From JANQKX01 sp039028695 (lineage in GTDB: Bacteria; Pseudomonadota; Alphaproteobacteria; Kiloniellales; Kiloniellaceae), in assembly GCA_039028695.1 (NCBI GenBank), contig JBCCHN010000008.1, positions 1-64,000 of the forward strand: DNA of 64,000 nucleotides, written 5' to 3'. Below, piece by piece: positions 33,692 through 42,149 of the stretch. How positions within the stretch are numbered: position 1 is the first letter of the stretch; every line of letters begins with the position of its first letter. Position numbers and translations under genes: made by a program. The notes beneath the pieces are model-generated. The model was given only the letters and a program-made list of their open reading frames with translations. It did no database searches and was not told where the DNA came from.

Positions 33692-35290
33692 CTAAGCCTC
33701 CAACATCCGCCGAAGCAGCTCCACATCCTCGCCAAAACTTGCGTCGGTGGCCTTCAATTCCTCAACCTTTTTCACGGCATGCATGACCGTCGTATGGTCT
33801 CGGCCACCGAATTTTCGACCGATCTCCGGCAGGGATCGAGTGGTCAGTTGCTTGGACAGGTACATGGCAACCTGACGGGGACGTGCCACTGCCCGCGCTC
33901 GCCGCGAGGAATGCATATCCGCAACGCGGACATTGAAATGCTCCGATACCCGTTTTTGAATTTCCTCGATCGTGACCCGCCGATCATTGGCGCGCAAAAG
34001 ATCGTGCAGCACCTCCTGGGTGCTCTCCAACGTGATCGGACGTCCGACCAAAGTGCCGTGGGCCATGACCCGGTTGAGGGCGCCTTCTAACTCACGGACA
34101 TTGGATGTGATCTTATGGGCCAGGAATTCCAGAACCTTGGCCGGAACATCGTGATCGAACTTTTCCGCTTTGGTTTGCAAAATACCAAGCCGCAGCTCGT
34201 AGGTGGTGGGATGAATGTCGGCCACTAGTCCCCAACCGAGGCGCGAGCGCATGCGCTCTTCAACACCTTCCAAATCAGACGGACTCTTATCTGCAGAGAT
34301 GATCACCTGACGGTTTTGATCGACCAGGGCGTTAAAGGTGTGGAAGAACTCTTCCTGCGTGGCTTCACGGCCACCGATGAACTGCAAGTCGTCTATCATC
34401 AAAATATCGACTGAGCGGAACTGTTCCTTAAAGGCCACCGTGTCCTTGATGCGCAAGGCCCGCACAAATTGGAACATGAATTTTTCGGCCGAAAGATAGA
34501 TGATTCTCTTATCCGGATGACGGGTGCGAATGTGCCAGGCAATGGCATGCATCAGGTGGGTTTTGCCCAGCCCAACCCCGCCGTAAAGAAATAGGGGATT
34601 GAAGGGGACGCTCGCCGCTTCGGCTACGCGCCGGGCTGCGGCATAAGCCAGCTCGTTGGATCGACCGACAACAAAGTTCTCAAAGGTAAAGCGCGGGTCC
34701 AAGGGAGCCGAAATATCGCAGGGCTCGCTTTTTGCATCGGCATGAAAAAGCCCTTCATCCGTTTCCTTCTCGCCATTCTTGTTGCCGCCCGGTTGGCGCA
34801 ACACCTGATGCCGGGCACTTGCTGATTTCTTCAGGGCCCGTTCCTGATTAGGAGAGGGTGCCTTATAGGACGGCCGGCCATTGCCCGCGTATCCTCTGGA
34901 TCCTGACTCGGCAGCCGCGGACCGATAGACATTCGGACGGGGACTCACTTCGTTATCAAGGGAAGGCGCTTGACCAGTTGCAGCCTGACCAGACGCTGCC
35001 TGACCGGGCTTAGGATCGGGCCGTGCCGGGGGCTGTACGACGATTTCGACGCCCTGCAATGCATCTCGCTCGTCCGACCAAATTTCGGTGATTTTTTCAG
35101 CATAGTTGCTGGCAACCCAGTCCCGCATGAAACGGGTCGGCACCGCCAGCCGCATGCGCCCATTACGCAGGCCAACGAGCACAAGCGGTTTGAGCCAGGA
35201 ACGAAAGGCCGCTTCTCCCACATCGCCGCGAAGGCGTCCACGGACCCTTGCCCACTGCTCGATGATTACGGAATCCCGGTCATCAGTCAT
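33692..35290 (-). CDS. dnaA: Chromosomal replication initiator DnaA
   Basis: The 532-aa initiator has domain I (about 1-85), a long low-complexity domain II linker with Ala/Gly/Gln repeats, an AAA+ domain with GGVGLGKTHLMHAIAW and MIDDLQFIGG, and domain IV with the DnaA-box-reading motif FGGRDHTTVMHAVKKVE. It is longer than E. coli DnaA because of the linker. The 5' region (35291-35864) contains repeated elements that may regulate it. Confidence 0.97.
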   Translation of the reverse strand: MTDDRDSVIIEQWARVRGRLRGDVGEAAFRSWLKPLVLVGLRNGRMRLAVPTRFMRDWVASNYAEKITEIWSDERDALQGVEIVVQPPARPDPKPGQAASGQAATGQAPSLDNEVSPRPNVYRSAAAESGSRGYAGNGRPSYKAPSPNQERALKKSASARHQVLRQPGGNKNGEKETDEGLFHADAKSEPCDISAPLDPRFTFENFVVGRSNELAYAAARRVAEAASVPFNPLFLYGGVGLGKTHLMHAIAWHIRTRHPDKRIIYLSAEKFMFQFVRALRIKDTVAFKEQFRSVDILMIDDLQFIGGREATQEEFFHTFNALVDQNRQVIISADKSPSDLEGVEERMRSRLGWGLVADIHPTTYELRLGILQTKAEKFDHDVPAKVLEFLAHKITSNVRELEGALNRVMAHGTLVGRPITLESTQEVLHDLLRANDRRVTIEEIQKRVSEHFNVRVADMHSSRRARAVARPRQVAMYLSKQLTTRSLPEIGRKFGGRDHTTVMHAVKKVEELKATDASFGEDVELLRRMLEA

Positions 35291-35864
35291 CGCACCACCT
35301 CCGACATTCCGGAGGTCAAGGCCGACGCAGAGCCCCGCGTAAGATTCCCTAGCATCAAAATCGGGGAGTCCTCACTAAAATTTTTACCGCTAAACTTCTG
35401 CCTTCCGAACGATTTGCTGTCGGCAATTATCCTGCTCTTGGCTGTGCTTGTGCCCAACATCACTACACTAATCCCCACAAAATGTTATTGATGTCGGAGC
35501 ACACCCTCCGACTCCCGGGAAGGCCAGTCCCCGAGCAAAACTGAAATCGATTATGGTAAAAACCACGCTCCCAACTAAAACTTTATTAGGCACAAAGATT
35601 TATTGCACAGCATTAACATGCGATTGCAATTTTTTACTTAGAATTGCGCCGTTTTTACTTAGAAAAATGCGCCTGCGCCCTTGGTCATTAATGTACCGTC
35701 ACGGGCTGTAAGTGGCAAGCGGAAGGAAAAGTGAACGGTTAATTTTTTTGGTTAAGCAAGAGCCTTGGGTCTCTTTTGAGCAGCATCGCAATACCTTGTC
35801 CTAAGTAATTGCGCCGGAGACTTTTCACATCCTTGAAACACACGAGATTCGCGTTTTGGCCAAT
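35291..35864. other. Intergenic region upstream of dnaA with repeated elements
   Basis: This 570-bp spacer between dnaA and the rpsT terminator is AT-rich from about 35540 to 35760. A 13-bp sequence TTTTTACTTAGAA occurs at 35631-35643 and 35652-35664 (21 bp apart, two helical turns). Its core TTACTTAG recurs inverted at 35801-35808 (CTAAGTAA), and AATTGCGCCG occurs at 35642-35651 and 35807-35816. GGTTAA is repeated at 35737 and 35750. I find no good match to TTATCCACA, so it cannot be called an origin by eye. Confidence 0.6.
35631..35664. repeat. Direct repeat TTTTTACTTAGAA, 21-bp spacing
   Basis: Two perfect 13-bp copies start at 35631 and 35652; the bases that follow are also related (TTGCGCC and AAATGCGCC). 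Spacing by two turns of the helix puts both copies on one face of DNA, as expected for cooperative protein binding. They lie 340-375 bp upstream of the dnaA start codon. Confidence 0.7.
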
Positions 35865-35895
35865 AAAAACCGCGCCGAAAAAAAAATCGGCGCGG
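35865..35895 (-). terminator. Rho-independent terminator of rpsT
   Basis: A 9-bp stem, CCGCGCCGA at 35870-35878 with TCGGCGCGG at 35887-35895, has an all-A loop and, on the minus strand, is followed by T5 (A5 at 35865-35869). It lies 41 bp after the rpsT stop. Confidence 0.85.
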
Positions 35896-35935
35896 CCAAA
35901 AAAAACTTCTTGCCGTGGTTAGCTTGGCAGAAACA

Positions 35936-36199
35936 TCAAACCATCGCTTTCACGCGAGCACTCAGGCGAGAGATTTTCCGTGCCGCTGTGTTCCGGTGCA
36001 AAACGCCTTTTGAAACACCCCGATGGAGTTCCGGTTGGGCCAGCTTAAGGGCAGCGCGAGCACCGTCCTGATCGCCACTGGCGATCGCGGCCTCAACGGA
36101 TTTAACATAGGTCCGGATGCGGCCAACGCGGGCCCGATTGATCGTCGTTCTGCGGCCGTTACGGCGGATCCGCTTTTTGGCGGACTGATGGTGAGCCAT
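35936..36199 (-). CDS. rpsT: 30S ribosomal protein S20
   Basis: The 87-aa basic protein begins MAHHQSAKKRIR and continues with RARVGRIRTYVKSVE, matching bacterial S20, which binds the 5' domain of 16S rRNA. It is monocistronic, with a strong promoter 41 bp upstream and its own terminator. Its location next to dnaA and mutM is usual for alphaproteobacteria. Confidence 0.96.
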   Translation of the reverse strand: MAHHQSAKKRIRRNGRRTTINRARVGRIRTYVKSVEAAIASGDQDGARAALKLAQPELHRGVSKGVLHRNTAARKISRLSARVKAMV

Positions 36200-36239
36200 C
36201 TTTCGTTCTCAACTGCTATCGTGGTGTCGGAAGGGCGGG

Positions 36240-36268
36240 GTTATAGACCCCACATTAAGCGGCGTCAA
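36240..36268 (-). promoter_or_regulatory. Sigma-70-type promoter of rpsT
   Basis: On the minus strand a -35 TTGACG (36268-36263) is followed, after exactly 17 bp, by a -10 TATAAC (36245-36240). Transcription should start near 36233, giving a leader of about 34 nt. The -10 sits in a palindrome, GGGGT-CTATA-ACCCC. This is the best consensus promoter I found in the window. Confidence 0.8.
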
Positions 36269-36404
36269 GCACCCTCGGCTATGCCATCGAACTGGATTCG
36301 ATGATCACTCCTCAAATGGGCCGAAAGGGGCGGAAATCAAGGTCTGCCGACCCAAAATTCGGCGCTCAATGAACCTAAAGAACCGGACAGATACGTGCAC
36401 CAGA

Positions 36405-37253
36405 CTATCGCTGACATCGTGGGCAAAAGAAGCTTGACCGGCCTGATTGGACCAAGCGCTTTATATGACCCGGCTCGGGGGATTGGGCGCAGGTTGGGCA
36501 CGACAAACCCTCCCGCCCGTAAACCGCCCAATCATGCTGAAAATAGCCAAACTCCCCATCCGCTTGGACATAGTCCCTTAAACTGGAGCCCCCTGCCGCA
36601 ATGGCCCTTTGTAAAACCTGCCGTACGGCCTGGGCCAGTCTTTCGGCCCTTTGCCCCTGCACCGTATAAGCCTGCCGTCGAGGCGAAAGGCCGGCAAAAT
36701 AAAGCGCCTCGCACACATAGATGTTTCCCAAACCAGCAACCACCCGCTGATCCAACAGGGCTGCCTTGATAGGGCTGCGCTTACCTTTGAGAGCCGCCGC
36801 CAATGCTGGCCCATTAAAGTCGTTCCCGAGCGGTTCGGGTCCCAATCCGCTCAGCAGGGGGTGGCGGTCCAAATCATCGCTTTTGGCCAAGTCCATCATG
36901 CCGAACCGCCGGGCATCGTTGAAGCGGATCTGGTGGCCTTGATCGGTGGTGAAGACGATATGATCATGTTTGTCCAAAGGAGGCGGAGTCTTGGCCCCCT
37001 GTTCAACAATGATCATGCGGCCCGACATGCCCAGATGGCACAGCAAAACCTCACCACCGGACAGGTGGATAAGCATGTACTTGGCACGCCGTGTAATATG
37101 AGTGACTCCCTGGCCTTCTAGGCGTGCAACAAATTCGTCTGGCAGGGGAAAGCGTAAATGATCCCTCCGCTGCAGAACCTGAGCGAGCCGACGCCCCTCC
37201 AGCTTGGGACGCAAACCGCGGACCACCGTCTCCACTTCCGGCAATTCAGGCAT
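36405..37253 (-). CDS. mutM: Formamidopyrimidine-DNA glycosylase MutM
   Basis: MutM removes 8-oxoguanine and formamidopyrimidines from DNA. The start is fixed by the catalytic MPELPEVET N-terminus (Pro2), at ATG 37253 with AGGA 8 nt upstream; the 282-aa product also has LLDQRVVAGLGNIYVCEALY and a C-terminal zinc finger with CPTC and CPRC. The frame open upstream is not used. It diverges from ubiE. Confidence 0.95.
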   Translation of the reverse strand: MPELPEVETVVRGLRPKLEGRRLAQVLQRRDHLRFPLPDEFVARLEGQGVTHITRRAKYMLIHLSGGEVLLCHLGMSGRMIIVEQGAKTPPPLDKHDHIVFTTDQGHQIRFNDARRFGMMDLAKSDDLDRHPLLSGLGPEPLGNDFNGPALAAALKGKRSPIKAALLDQRVVAGLGNIYVCEALYFAGLSPRRQAYTVQGQRAERLAQAVRQVLQRAIAAGGSSLRDYVQADGEFGYFQHDWAVYGREGLSCPTCAQSPEPGHIKRLVQSGRSSFFCPRCQR

Positions 37254-37404
37254 TAAAGGGATCCTCACCAAGGTGGGCCAGAAAAGATACTCCAAAGCTG
37301 GCTGCGAAGCGGCCGATCCACAAGAAGAATTTCAAAGACACATGATTTAGTTCAGCGAAGGTGATGCTTGGCTTCTGACAGAACGGCAGGTTATCTTCTC
37401 GGCC

Positions 37405-38238
37405 ATGACAAGGGAATCAAGTCAAACCCAAGCCGGTCTCGGCGGCACTGAGAGCGGCGCGCAACAAACCCATTTCGGCTATCGGGAAGTGGCGCCTGGT
37501 GAAAAGGCCTCTTTGGTCCGAGGCGTCTTTGAATCCGTGGCCGGCAAATACGACATAATGAATGATTTAATGTCGGGCGGTATTCACCGACTTTGGAAAA
37601 ATGCCATGCTGGACCTGCTGGATCCGCAACCCGGTCAGACCTTGCTGGATGTGGCCGGCGGCACCGGTGACATTGCCTTTCGCGCCTTGGGTCGCCTTGC
37701 AGAAAAGTCCAGCGAGCGCCAAAGCAAGGCCGAGAACCAACCGACAGGACAGGTCATTATCTGTGACTTGACCGAAGACATGTTACAGGTCGGCCGCAGC
37801 CGAAGCATCGATCGGGGACATCTGCGTGGGCTATCTTGGGTCTGTGGCGATGCACAGGCACTCCCCCTGCCAAACCGATCAGTGGAGGCCTATAGCATTG
37901 CCTTTGGGTTGCGAAATGTAACACACATCGACCAAGCCTTACGCGAGGCGCATAGGGCGTTGCGACCGGGCGGCCGTTTTGTGTGCTTGGAATTTAGTCA
38001 TGTGGTACTTCCCCTTCTTAAGGAGCTTTATGACCTCTATTCCTTCAATGCCCTTCCCGCCCTGGGCAAGATAATCGCCGGCGACGAGGAGGCCTATCGC
38101 TATCTCGCCGAGTCTATCCGCCGCTTTCCGCCTCAAGAAGAACTGGCGGAAATGATGAAGGCGGCTGGATTCGCCGGGGTGCGCTATCAAAATCTCTCCG
38201 GCGGTATCGCAGCCCTTCATTCGGGCTGGAGGGTATAG
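37405..38238 (+). CDS. ubiE: Ubiquinone/menaquinone C-methyltransferase UbiE
   Basis: UbiE methylates the quinone ring during ubiquinone synthesis. The 277-aa sequence has the family signatures YDIMNDLMSGGIHRLWK and LRPGGRFVCLEFS, and the SAM motif LLDVAGGTGDIAFRAL. An insertion of about 15 polar residues follows this motif (KSSERQSKAENQP). It begins the plus-strand run ubiE-ubiB-coaBC-dut. A TTGGCT-N17-TTATCT pair sits directly before the ATG and would give a very short leader. Confidence 0.95.
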   Translation: MTRESSQTQAGLGGTESGAQQTHFGYREVAPGEKASLVRGVFESVAGKYDIMNDLMSGGIHRLWKNAMLDLLDPQPGQTLLDVAGGTGDIAFRALGRLAEKSSERQSKAENQPTGQVIICDLTEDMLQVGRSRSIDRGHLRGLSWVCGDAQALPLPNRSVEAYSIAFGLRNVTHIDQALREAHRALRPGGRFVCLEFSHVVLPLLKELYDLYSFNALPALGKIIAGDEEAYRYLAESIRRFPPQEELAEMMKAAGFAGVRYQNLSGGIAALHSGWRV

Positions 38239-38285
38239 CGTCCAAATGCCAACGTTAACGCCATCGATTTTGTAACCGCCGAGTC

Positions 38286-39818
38286 ATGACCCAGTCCCTT
38301 AGAACCCTTTGGCGACTCTGCCGCATCCTGCGCACCCTGGCCCGCCACGATGCGCTGACACCCTTGCAGAATAGTCAACTGGCACCGGGGCTGGTGTGGG
38401 TGGCACAGATCCTGTCGCGGCGAAATGTGGCCGGACGCGCCGGCCAGAAATTGGCCCGGGCCTTGGTCGAACTGGGCCCCAGTTTTGTAAAATTTGGACA
38501 AGTGCTGTCCACCCGCGCGGATTTGATCGGCGAGGAGATGGCCAAAGATCTTTCCGACCTGCAAGACCGCTTACCGCCCTTTGACGCGGCGCACGCGCGG
38601 GAGATCTTGGAGTCTGAATTGGATTGCTCCATTCACGACCTTTTTGCCTCATTTGAAAACAAACCCGTGTCGGCCGCGTCCATCGCTCAGGTTCACATGG
38701 CGATCACCAGCGAGGGTGACGAAGTCGCGGTTAAGATCCTTCGCCCCGGCATTGAAAGGGACTTCGAAAGGGACCTGGCGTTCTTCTTTTCCTTGGCCGA
38801 GCTGGCCGAGCGGACCCAGCCCAAGCTGCGCCGCCTCAGACCCACAGAGGTCGTGCAGCTCTTCGCCGACACGGTACGCCTGGAAATGGATTTGCGGATG
38901 GAAGGGGCCGCCGCAACGGAGTTGGCTGAGAACTTCGCTGATGATCCCAGCTACCGCGTGCCGGCTATTGATTGGACCCGCTCATCCAAGCGTGTTTTGA
39001 CTATGGGGCGATTGAGCGGCATTCCCATCGACGATCGCCAGGCACTCTTAGAGCAAGGGCACGACCTGACAGCGGTGCTGACCACCGCTGCCGAAGTCTT
39101 TTTTCACCAGGTATTCCGGGACGGTTTTTTCCATGGGGACCAGCATCCGGGCAACATGTCCATAGATCCCGAAGGCCATATCATCGCCGTTGATTTCGGT
39201 ATCATGGGTAGGCTTGATTTAAGAACAAGGCGCTATCTTGCCGACATGCTGGTCGCCACCTTGCAACGGGACTATCAGCGCTTGGCGCAGGTCCACGTCG
39301 AGGCGGGGTTCCTGCCGCCGGGCCCGGCACCGGCCAGTTTCGCTCAGGCCTTGCGGGCCGTCTGTGATCCGATTGCCGGCCGGCCCTTACGCGACATTTC
39401 TTTTGCCCGGCTGCTGGCCCAACTTCTTCAGCTCACCGAGGCCTTCAACATGCCGGTGCAGCCGCAATTGCTGCTTTTGCAAAAAAACATGCTGATGGCC
39501 GAAGGGATCAGTCGCCAGCTTTCTCCCGATCTGAATATATGGACCCTTGCTCAGCCCCTGATCGAGAACTGGATCCGGGAAAACCGCGGCCCCGATGCCC
39601 GATTGCGCGAAGGGGCGGAACAGCTGGCGACGTCCCTTGAGCGGCTGCCCCACACCCTGGCCAACTTAGAATCCGTTATCCAAAAAGCGGCCCACGAAGG
39701 CCTACCGGTCGATCCGGAGATATTGAAAAAGCTGCGGGATAACCGCGCCGGCCGCTGGCAAGTCATCGCCCTTTGGATTGGCCTTGCCCTCCTAGGTTTG
39801 ATCGTCCTGACAACTTGA
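38286..39818 (+). CDS. ubiB: Ubiquinone biosynthesis ATPase/kinase-like protein UbiB
   Basis: The 510-aa ABC1/UbiB protein has the family KxGQ motif (FVKFGQVLSTRADL), the Ala-rich loop SAASIAQVHMA, the ATP-site VAVKILRPGI, the catalytic HGDQHPGNM and VDFGIMG motifs, and a C-terminal membrane segment (VIALWIGLALLGLIVL). Work on the family indicates an ATPase that supports the membrane-bound Coq/Ubi complex rather than a hydroxylase. It lies 47 bp after ubiE. Confidence 0.95.
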   Translation: MTQSLRTLWRLCRILRTLARHDALTPLQNSQLAPGLVWVAQILSRRNVAGRAGQKLARALVELGPSFVKFGQVLSTRADLIGEEMAKDLSDLQDRLPPFDAAHAREILESELDCSIHDLFASFENKPVSAASIAQVHMAITSEGDEVAVKILRPGIERDFERDLAFFFSLAELAERTQPKLRRLRPTEVVQLFADTVRLEMDLRMEGAAATELAENFADDPSYRVPAIDWTRSSKRVLTMGRLSGIPIDDRQALLEQGHDLTAVLTTAAEVFFHQVFRDGFFHGDQHPGNMSIDPEGHIIAVDFGIMGRLDLRTRRYLADMLVATLQRDYQRLAQVHVEAGFLPPGPAPASFAQALRAVCDPIAGRPLRDISFARLLAQLLQLTEAFNMPVQPQLLLLQKNMLMAEGISRQLSPDLNIWTLAQPLIENWIRENRGPDARLREGAEQLATSLERLPHTLANLESVIQKAAHEGLPVDPEILKKLRDNRAGRWQVIALWIGLALLGLIVLTT

Positions 39819-39960
39819 ATTTTACGTCTATATAGCGGGCAATTCATAGGCTCTTGGCCCAAAGTGCTTGTTTTTCTTCCCTCTAGCCCTTATTTTAATT
39901 GCCCATAAAAATCTGTGAAATTGATAAATAGGCCTCATTTTACCGCCGGATTGGGGGAAG

Positions 39961-41178
39961 ATGCTTCAGGGCAAACGAATTCTTTTGATCGTCTCCGGCG
40001 GCATCGCGGCCTATAAATCCCTGGAGGTCATCCGCCGCTTGAAAGAACAAGGCGCGCTTGTCCGTTGCCTCTTGACCAAGGCCGGCGCCCAGTTCGTGAC
40101 TCCTCTTTCCCTTTCCGCCCTTAGCGAGGACAAGGTCTATCAAGACCTCTTTTCCCTGACCGATGAAGCGGAGATGGGGCACATAGAGTTATCGCGGGAG
40201 GCGGACCTTTTGGTGGTGGCGCCGGCGAGCGCCGATTTGCTTGCAAAGATGGCCCATGGGTTGGCCGATGATTTGGCTTCAACCGCCCTGTTGGCCACGG
40301 ACAAAGCCATTCTGGCCGCCCCGGCCATGAACCTGCGCATGTGGCTGCATCCGGCCACTCAGGCAAATATCAAGACCTTAATCGATAACGGCGTGACCTT
40401 TGTAGGACCCGGTGAGGGACCGATGGCTTGTGGCGAATTCGGGCCGGGTCGCTTGGCCGAACCGGAGGAGATTGTCACCGCCATCATCGCCCGGCTTGGT
40501 CCAACAAACGATTTGGCCGGATTGCGCGCCTTGGTCACCTCCGGACCAACCCATGAACCAATCGATCCGGTGCGCTATATTGCCAATCGGTCTTCGGGTC
40601 GTCAGGGCCACGCCATTGCCGCCGCCCTTGCTCAACGCGGTGCGGAGACAATCTTGGTCTCCGGCCCGACGGCTTTGCCGGATCCCATCGGCGTGCACGT
40701 GAACCACATCCAATCCGCAGAAGAAATGAACCAGGCTTGCTTGGAAAGCCTGCCGGTGGATGTGGCGGTCTGCGCCGCCGCCGTGGCGGATTGGCGCGTC
40801 GCCTCGGCCGCGAACCAAAAGCTCAAAAAGGGCGAAAAGTCTGTCCCTTCCTTAGCGCTTACCGCCAACCCAGATATTCTGATCAACCTTTCCCGCCACG
40901 AGACCCAGCGCCCGACCCTGGTGGTCGGCTTTGCCGCTGAAACCGAGCGGGTCGTCGAGCAAGCGCTCGACAAGCGGGCCAAAAAGGGATGCGACTGGAT
41001 CTTGGCCAATGACGTTTCCACGGGCAGCGAAACCTTCGGAGGGTCGGAAAACAGCATCCACTTTATTCACGCCGACGGCACCGATGATTGGCCTCGGATG
41101 TCGAAGGTCGCGGTTGCCCAACGGCTGGCCGATCAGGTCGTCCAATTTTTTAACGCCGCCGCGAACAAACCTACCTGA
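39961..41178 (+). CDS. coaBC: Bifunctional phosphopantothenoylcysteine decarboxylase / phosphopantothenate–cysteine ligase CoaBC
   Basis: CoaBC performs two steps of coenzyme A synthesis. The N-terminal flavoprotein domain (about 1-185) shows SGGIAAYKSLE, the His in MGHIELSREAD, PAMNLRMW and the active Cys in MACGEFGPGRLAEPE. The C-terminal ligase domain shows TSGPTHEPIDPVRYIANRSSG and the active Lys in KLKKG. At 405 aa it is the usual fused length. It is followed 29 bp later by dut, an association also seen in E. coli. Confidence 0.96.
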   Translation: MLQGKRILLIVSGGIAAYKSLEVIRRLKEQGALVRCLLTKAGAQFVTPLSLSALSEDKVYQDLFSLTDEAEMGHIELSREADLLVVAPASADLLAKMAHGLADDLASTALLATDKAILAAPAMNLRMWLHPATQANIKTLIDNGVTFVGPGEGPMACGEFGPGRLAEPEEIVTAIIARLGPTNDLAGLRALVTSGPTHEPIDPVRYIANRSSGRQGHAIAAALAQRGAETILVSGPTALPDPIGVHVNHIQSAEEMNQACLESLPVDVAVCAAAVADWRVASAANQKLKKGEKSVPSLALTANPDILINLSRHETQRPTLVVGFAAETERVVEQALDKRAKKGCDWILANDVSTGSETFGGSENSIHFIHADGTDDWPRMSKVAVAQRLADQVVQFFNAAANKPT

Positions 41179-41207
41179 TCCATAACGTTAGACGGAGTTC
41201 GACAACT

Positions 41208-41687
41208 ATGCCGCTTTCCATTCCCGTTCAAAGATTGCCCCACGGACGGGATTTGGATTTGCCCGCCTATGCCACTGCCGACAGTGCCGGCTTGGATCTA
41301 TGCGCCGCCGTCACCGAGGACGTGGTCTTACAGCCGGGAGAGCGGGGCCTCATTCCCACCGGACTAGCCATCGCCCTGCCCGCCGGCACGGAAGCCCAAG
41401 TGCGGCCCCGATCCGGGTTGGCACTAAAGAATGGTGTCACCGTTTTGAATGCACCAGGCACTATTGATGCGGACTACCGCGGCGAGGTCGGCGTTATCTT
41501 AATCAATTTGGGGCATGAGCCCTTTACGGTGACCCGGGGCAGCCGCATCGCCCAAATGATCATTGCACCCTATAGTCAAACGAACTGGCAAGAGGTGGAG
41601 GAGCTGAAAGAAAGCCAACGCGGCACCGGCGGCTTTGGCTCCACGGGCATAGGGGCTGGTGAGCAGCCTGCCAAGACAGGGGCCTAA
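41208..41687 (+). CDS. dut: dUTP diphosphatase
   Basis: Dut hydrolyses dUTP to dUMP, keeping uracil out of DNA. All five trimeric dUTPase motifs are seen: DSAGLDLCAA, PRSGLALKNG, GTIDADYRGEV, RIAQMIIAPY and the C-terminal arm RGTGGFGSTG. At 159 aa it is full length, with a short polar tail after motif V. The Rrf2 gene starts 6 nt later. Confidence 0.96.
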   Translation: MPLSIPVQRLPHGRDLDLPAYATADSAGLDLCAAVTEDVVLQPGERGLIPTGLAIALPAGTEAQVRPRSGLALKNGVTVLNAPGTIDADYRGEVGVILINLGHEPFTVTRGSRIAQMIIAPYSQTNWQEVEELKESQRGTGGFGSTGIGAGEQPAKTGA

Positions 41688-41693
41688 GCGACG

Positions 41694-42149
41694 ATGTTGC
41701 GCCTGTCCAAAAAACTGCTTTTTGCAATCGAGGCTGTTGTCGACATCGCCTATCACGGCGGTACGGAGCCGGTTCGCTCAGTGGATATTTCCCGGCGCCA
41801 AGGGATCCCAAGACGCTATCTCGAGCAGGTGCTTCAACACCTGGTTCACCATCGCATCCTAGCCGGTCAGCGTGGCCCCAAGGGCGGCTATCGACTGGCC
41901 CGGGAAAAGCGTCGTATTTCCCTGGGCGAAATCGTGCGAATCGTACGACAACTCGAAGGAGCGAGCGACCCAGCCAATGAACCGGACGGATCTGAGATCG
42001 GCGTCAAGGTAGTGCGGCCCATTTGGATCGAAATGCAGCTCGATATCATGGCCAAGTTGGATAACTTGACCGTCGAACAGCTTTGCGAATCGGCCAGGAA
42101 CCAAGGTATCGGCAGCGAAGCTGCACAGGTCTCGGACTTTATTATATGA
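41694..42149 (+). CDS. Rrf2-family transcriptional regulator without an Fe-S cysteine cluster
   Basis: The 151-aa protein has the Rrf2 winged helix (VDIAYHGG, RRQGIPRRYLEQVLQHLVHHRIL, GPKGGYRLAREKRRISLGEIVR). The three cysteines that bind a cluster in IscR are absent; the only Cys is near residue 130. Its stop overlaps the ATG of the cysteine synthase gene by 4 nt, so by analogy with CymR of Gram-positive bacteria it may control sulfur assimilation by a cluster-free route. That role is inference from context. Confidence 0.87.
   Translation: MLRLSKKLLFAIEAVVDIAYHGGTEPVRSVDISRRQGIPRRYLEQVLQHLVHHRILAGQRGPKGGYRLAREKRRISLGEIVRIVRQLEGASDPANEPDGSEIGVKVVRPIWIEMQLDIMAKLDNLTVEQLCESARNQGIGSEAAQVSDFII

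Noticed and set aside
35291..35864. Replication origin next to dnaA
   Set aside because: AT-richness and repeats are present, but I find no match to the DnaA box TTATCCACA with fewer than about three mismatches. In many alphaproteobacteria the origin is not beside dnaA.
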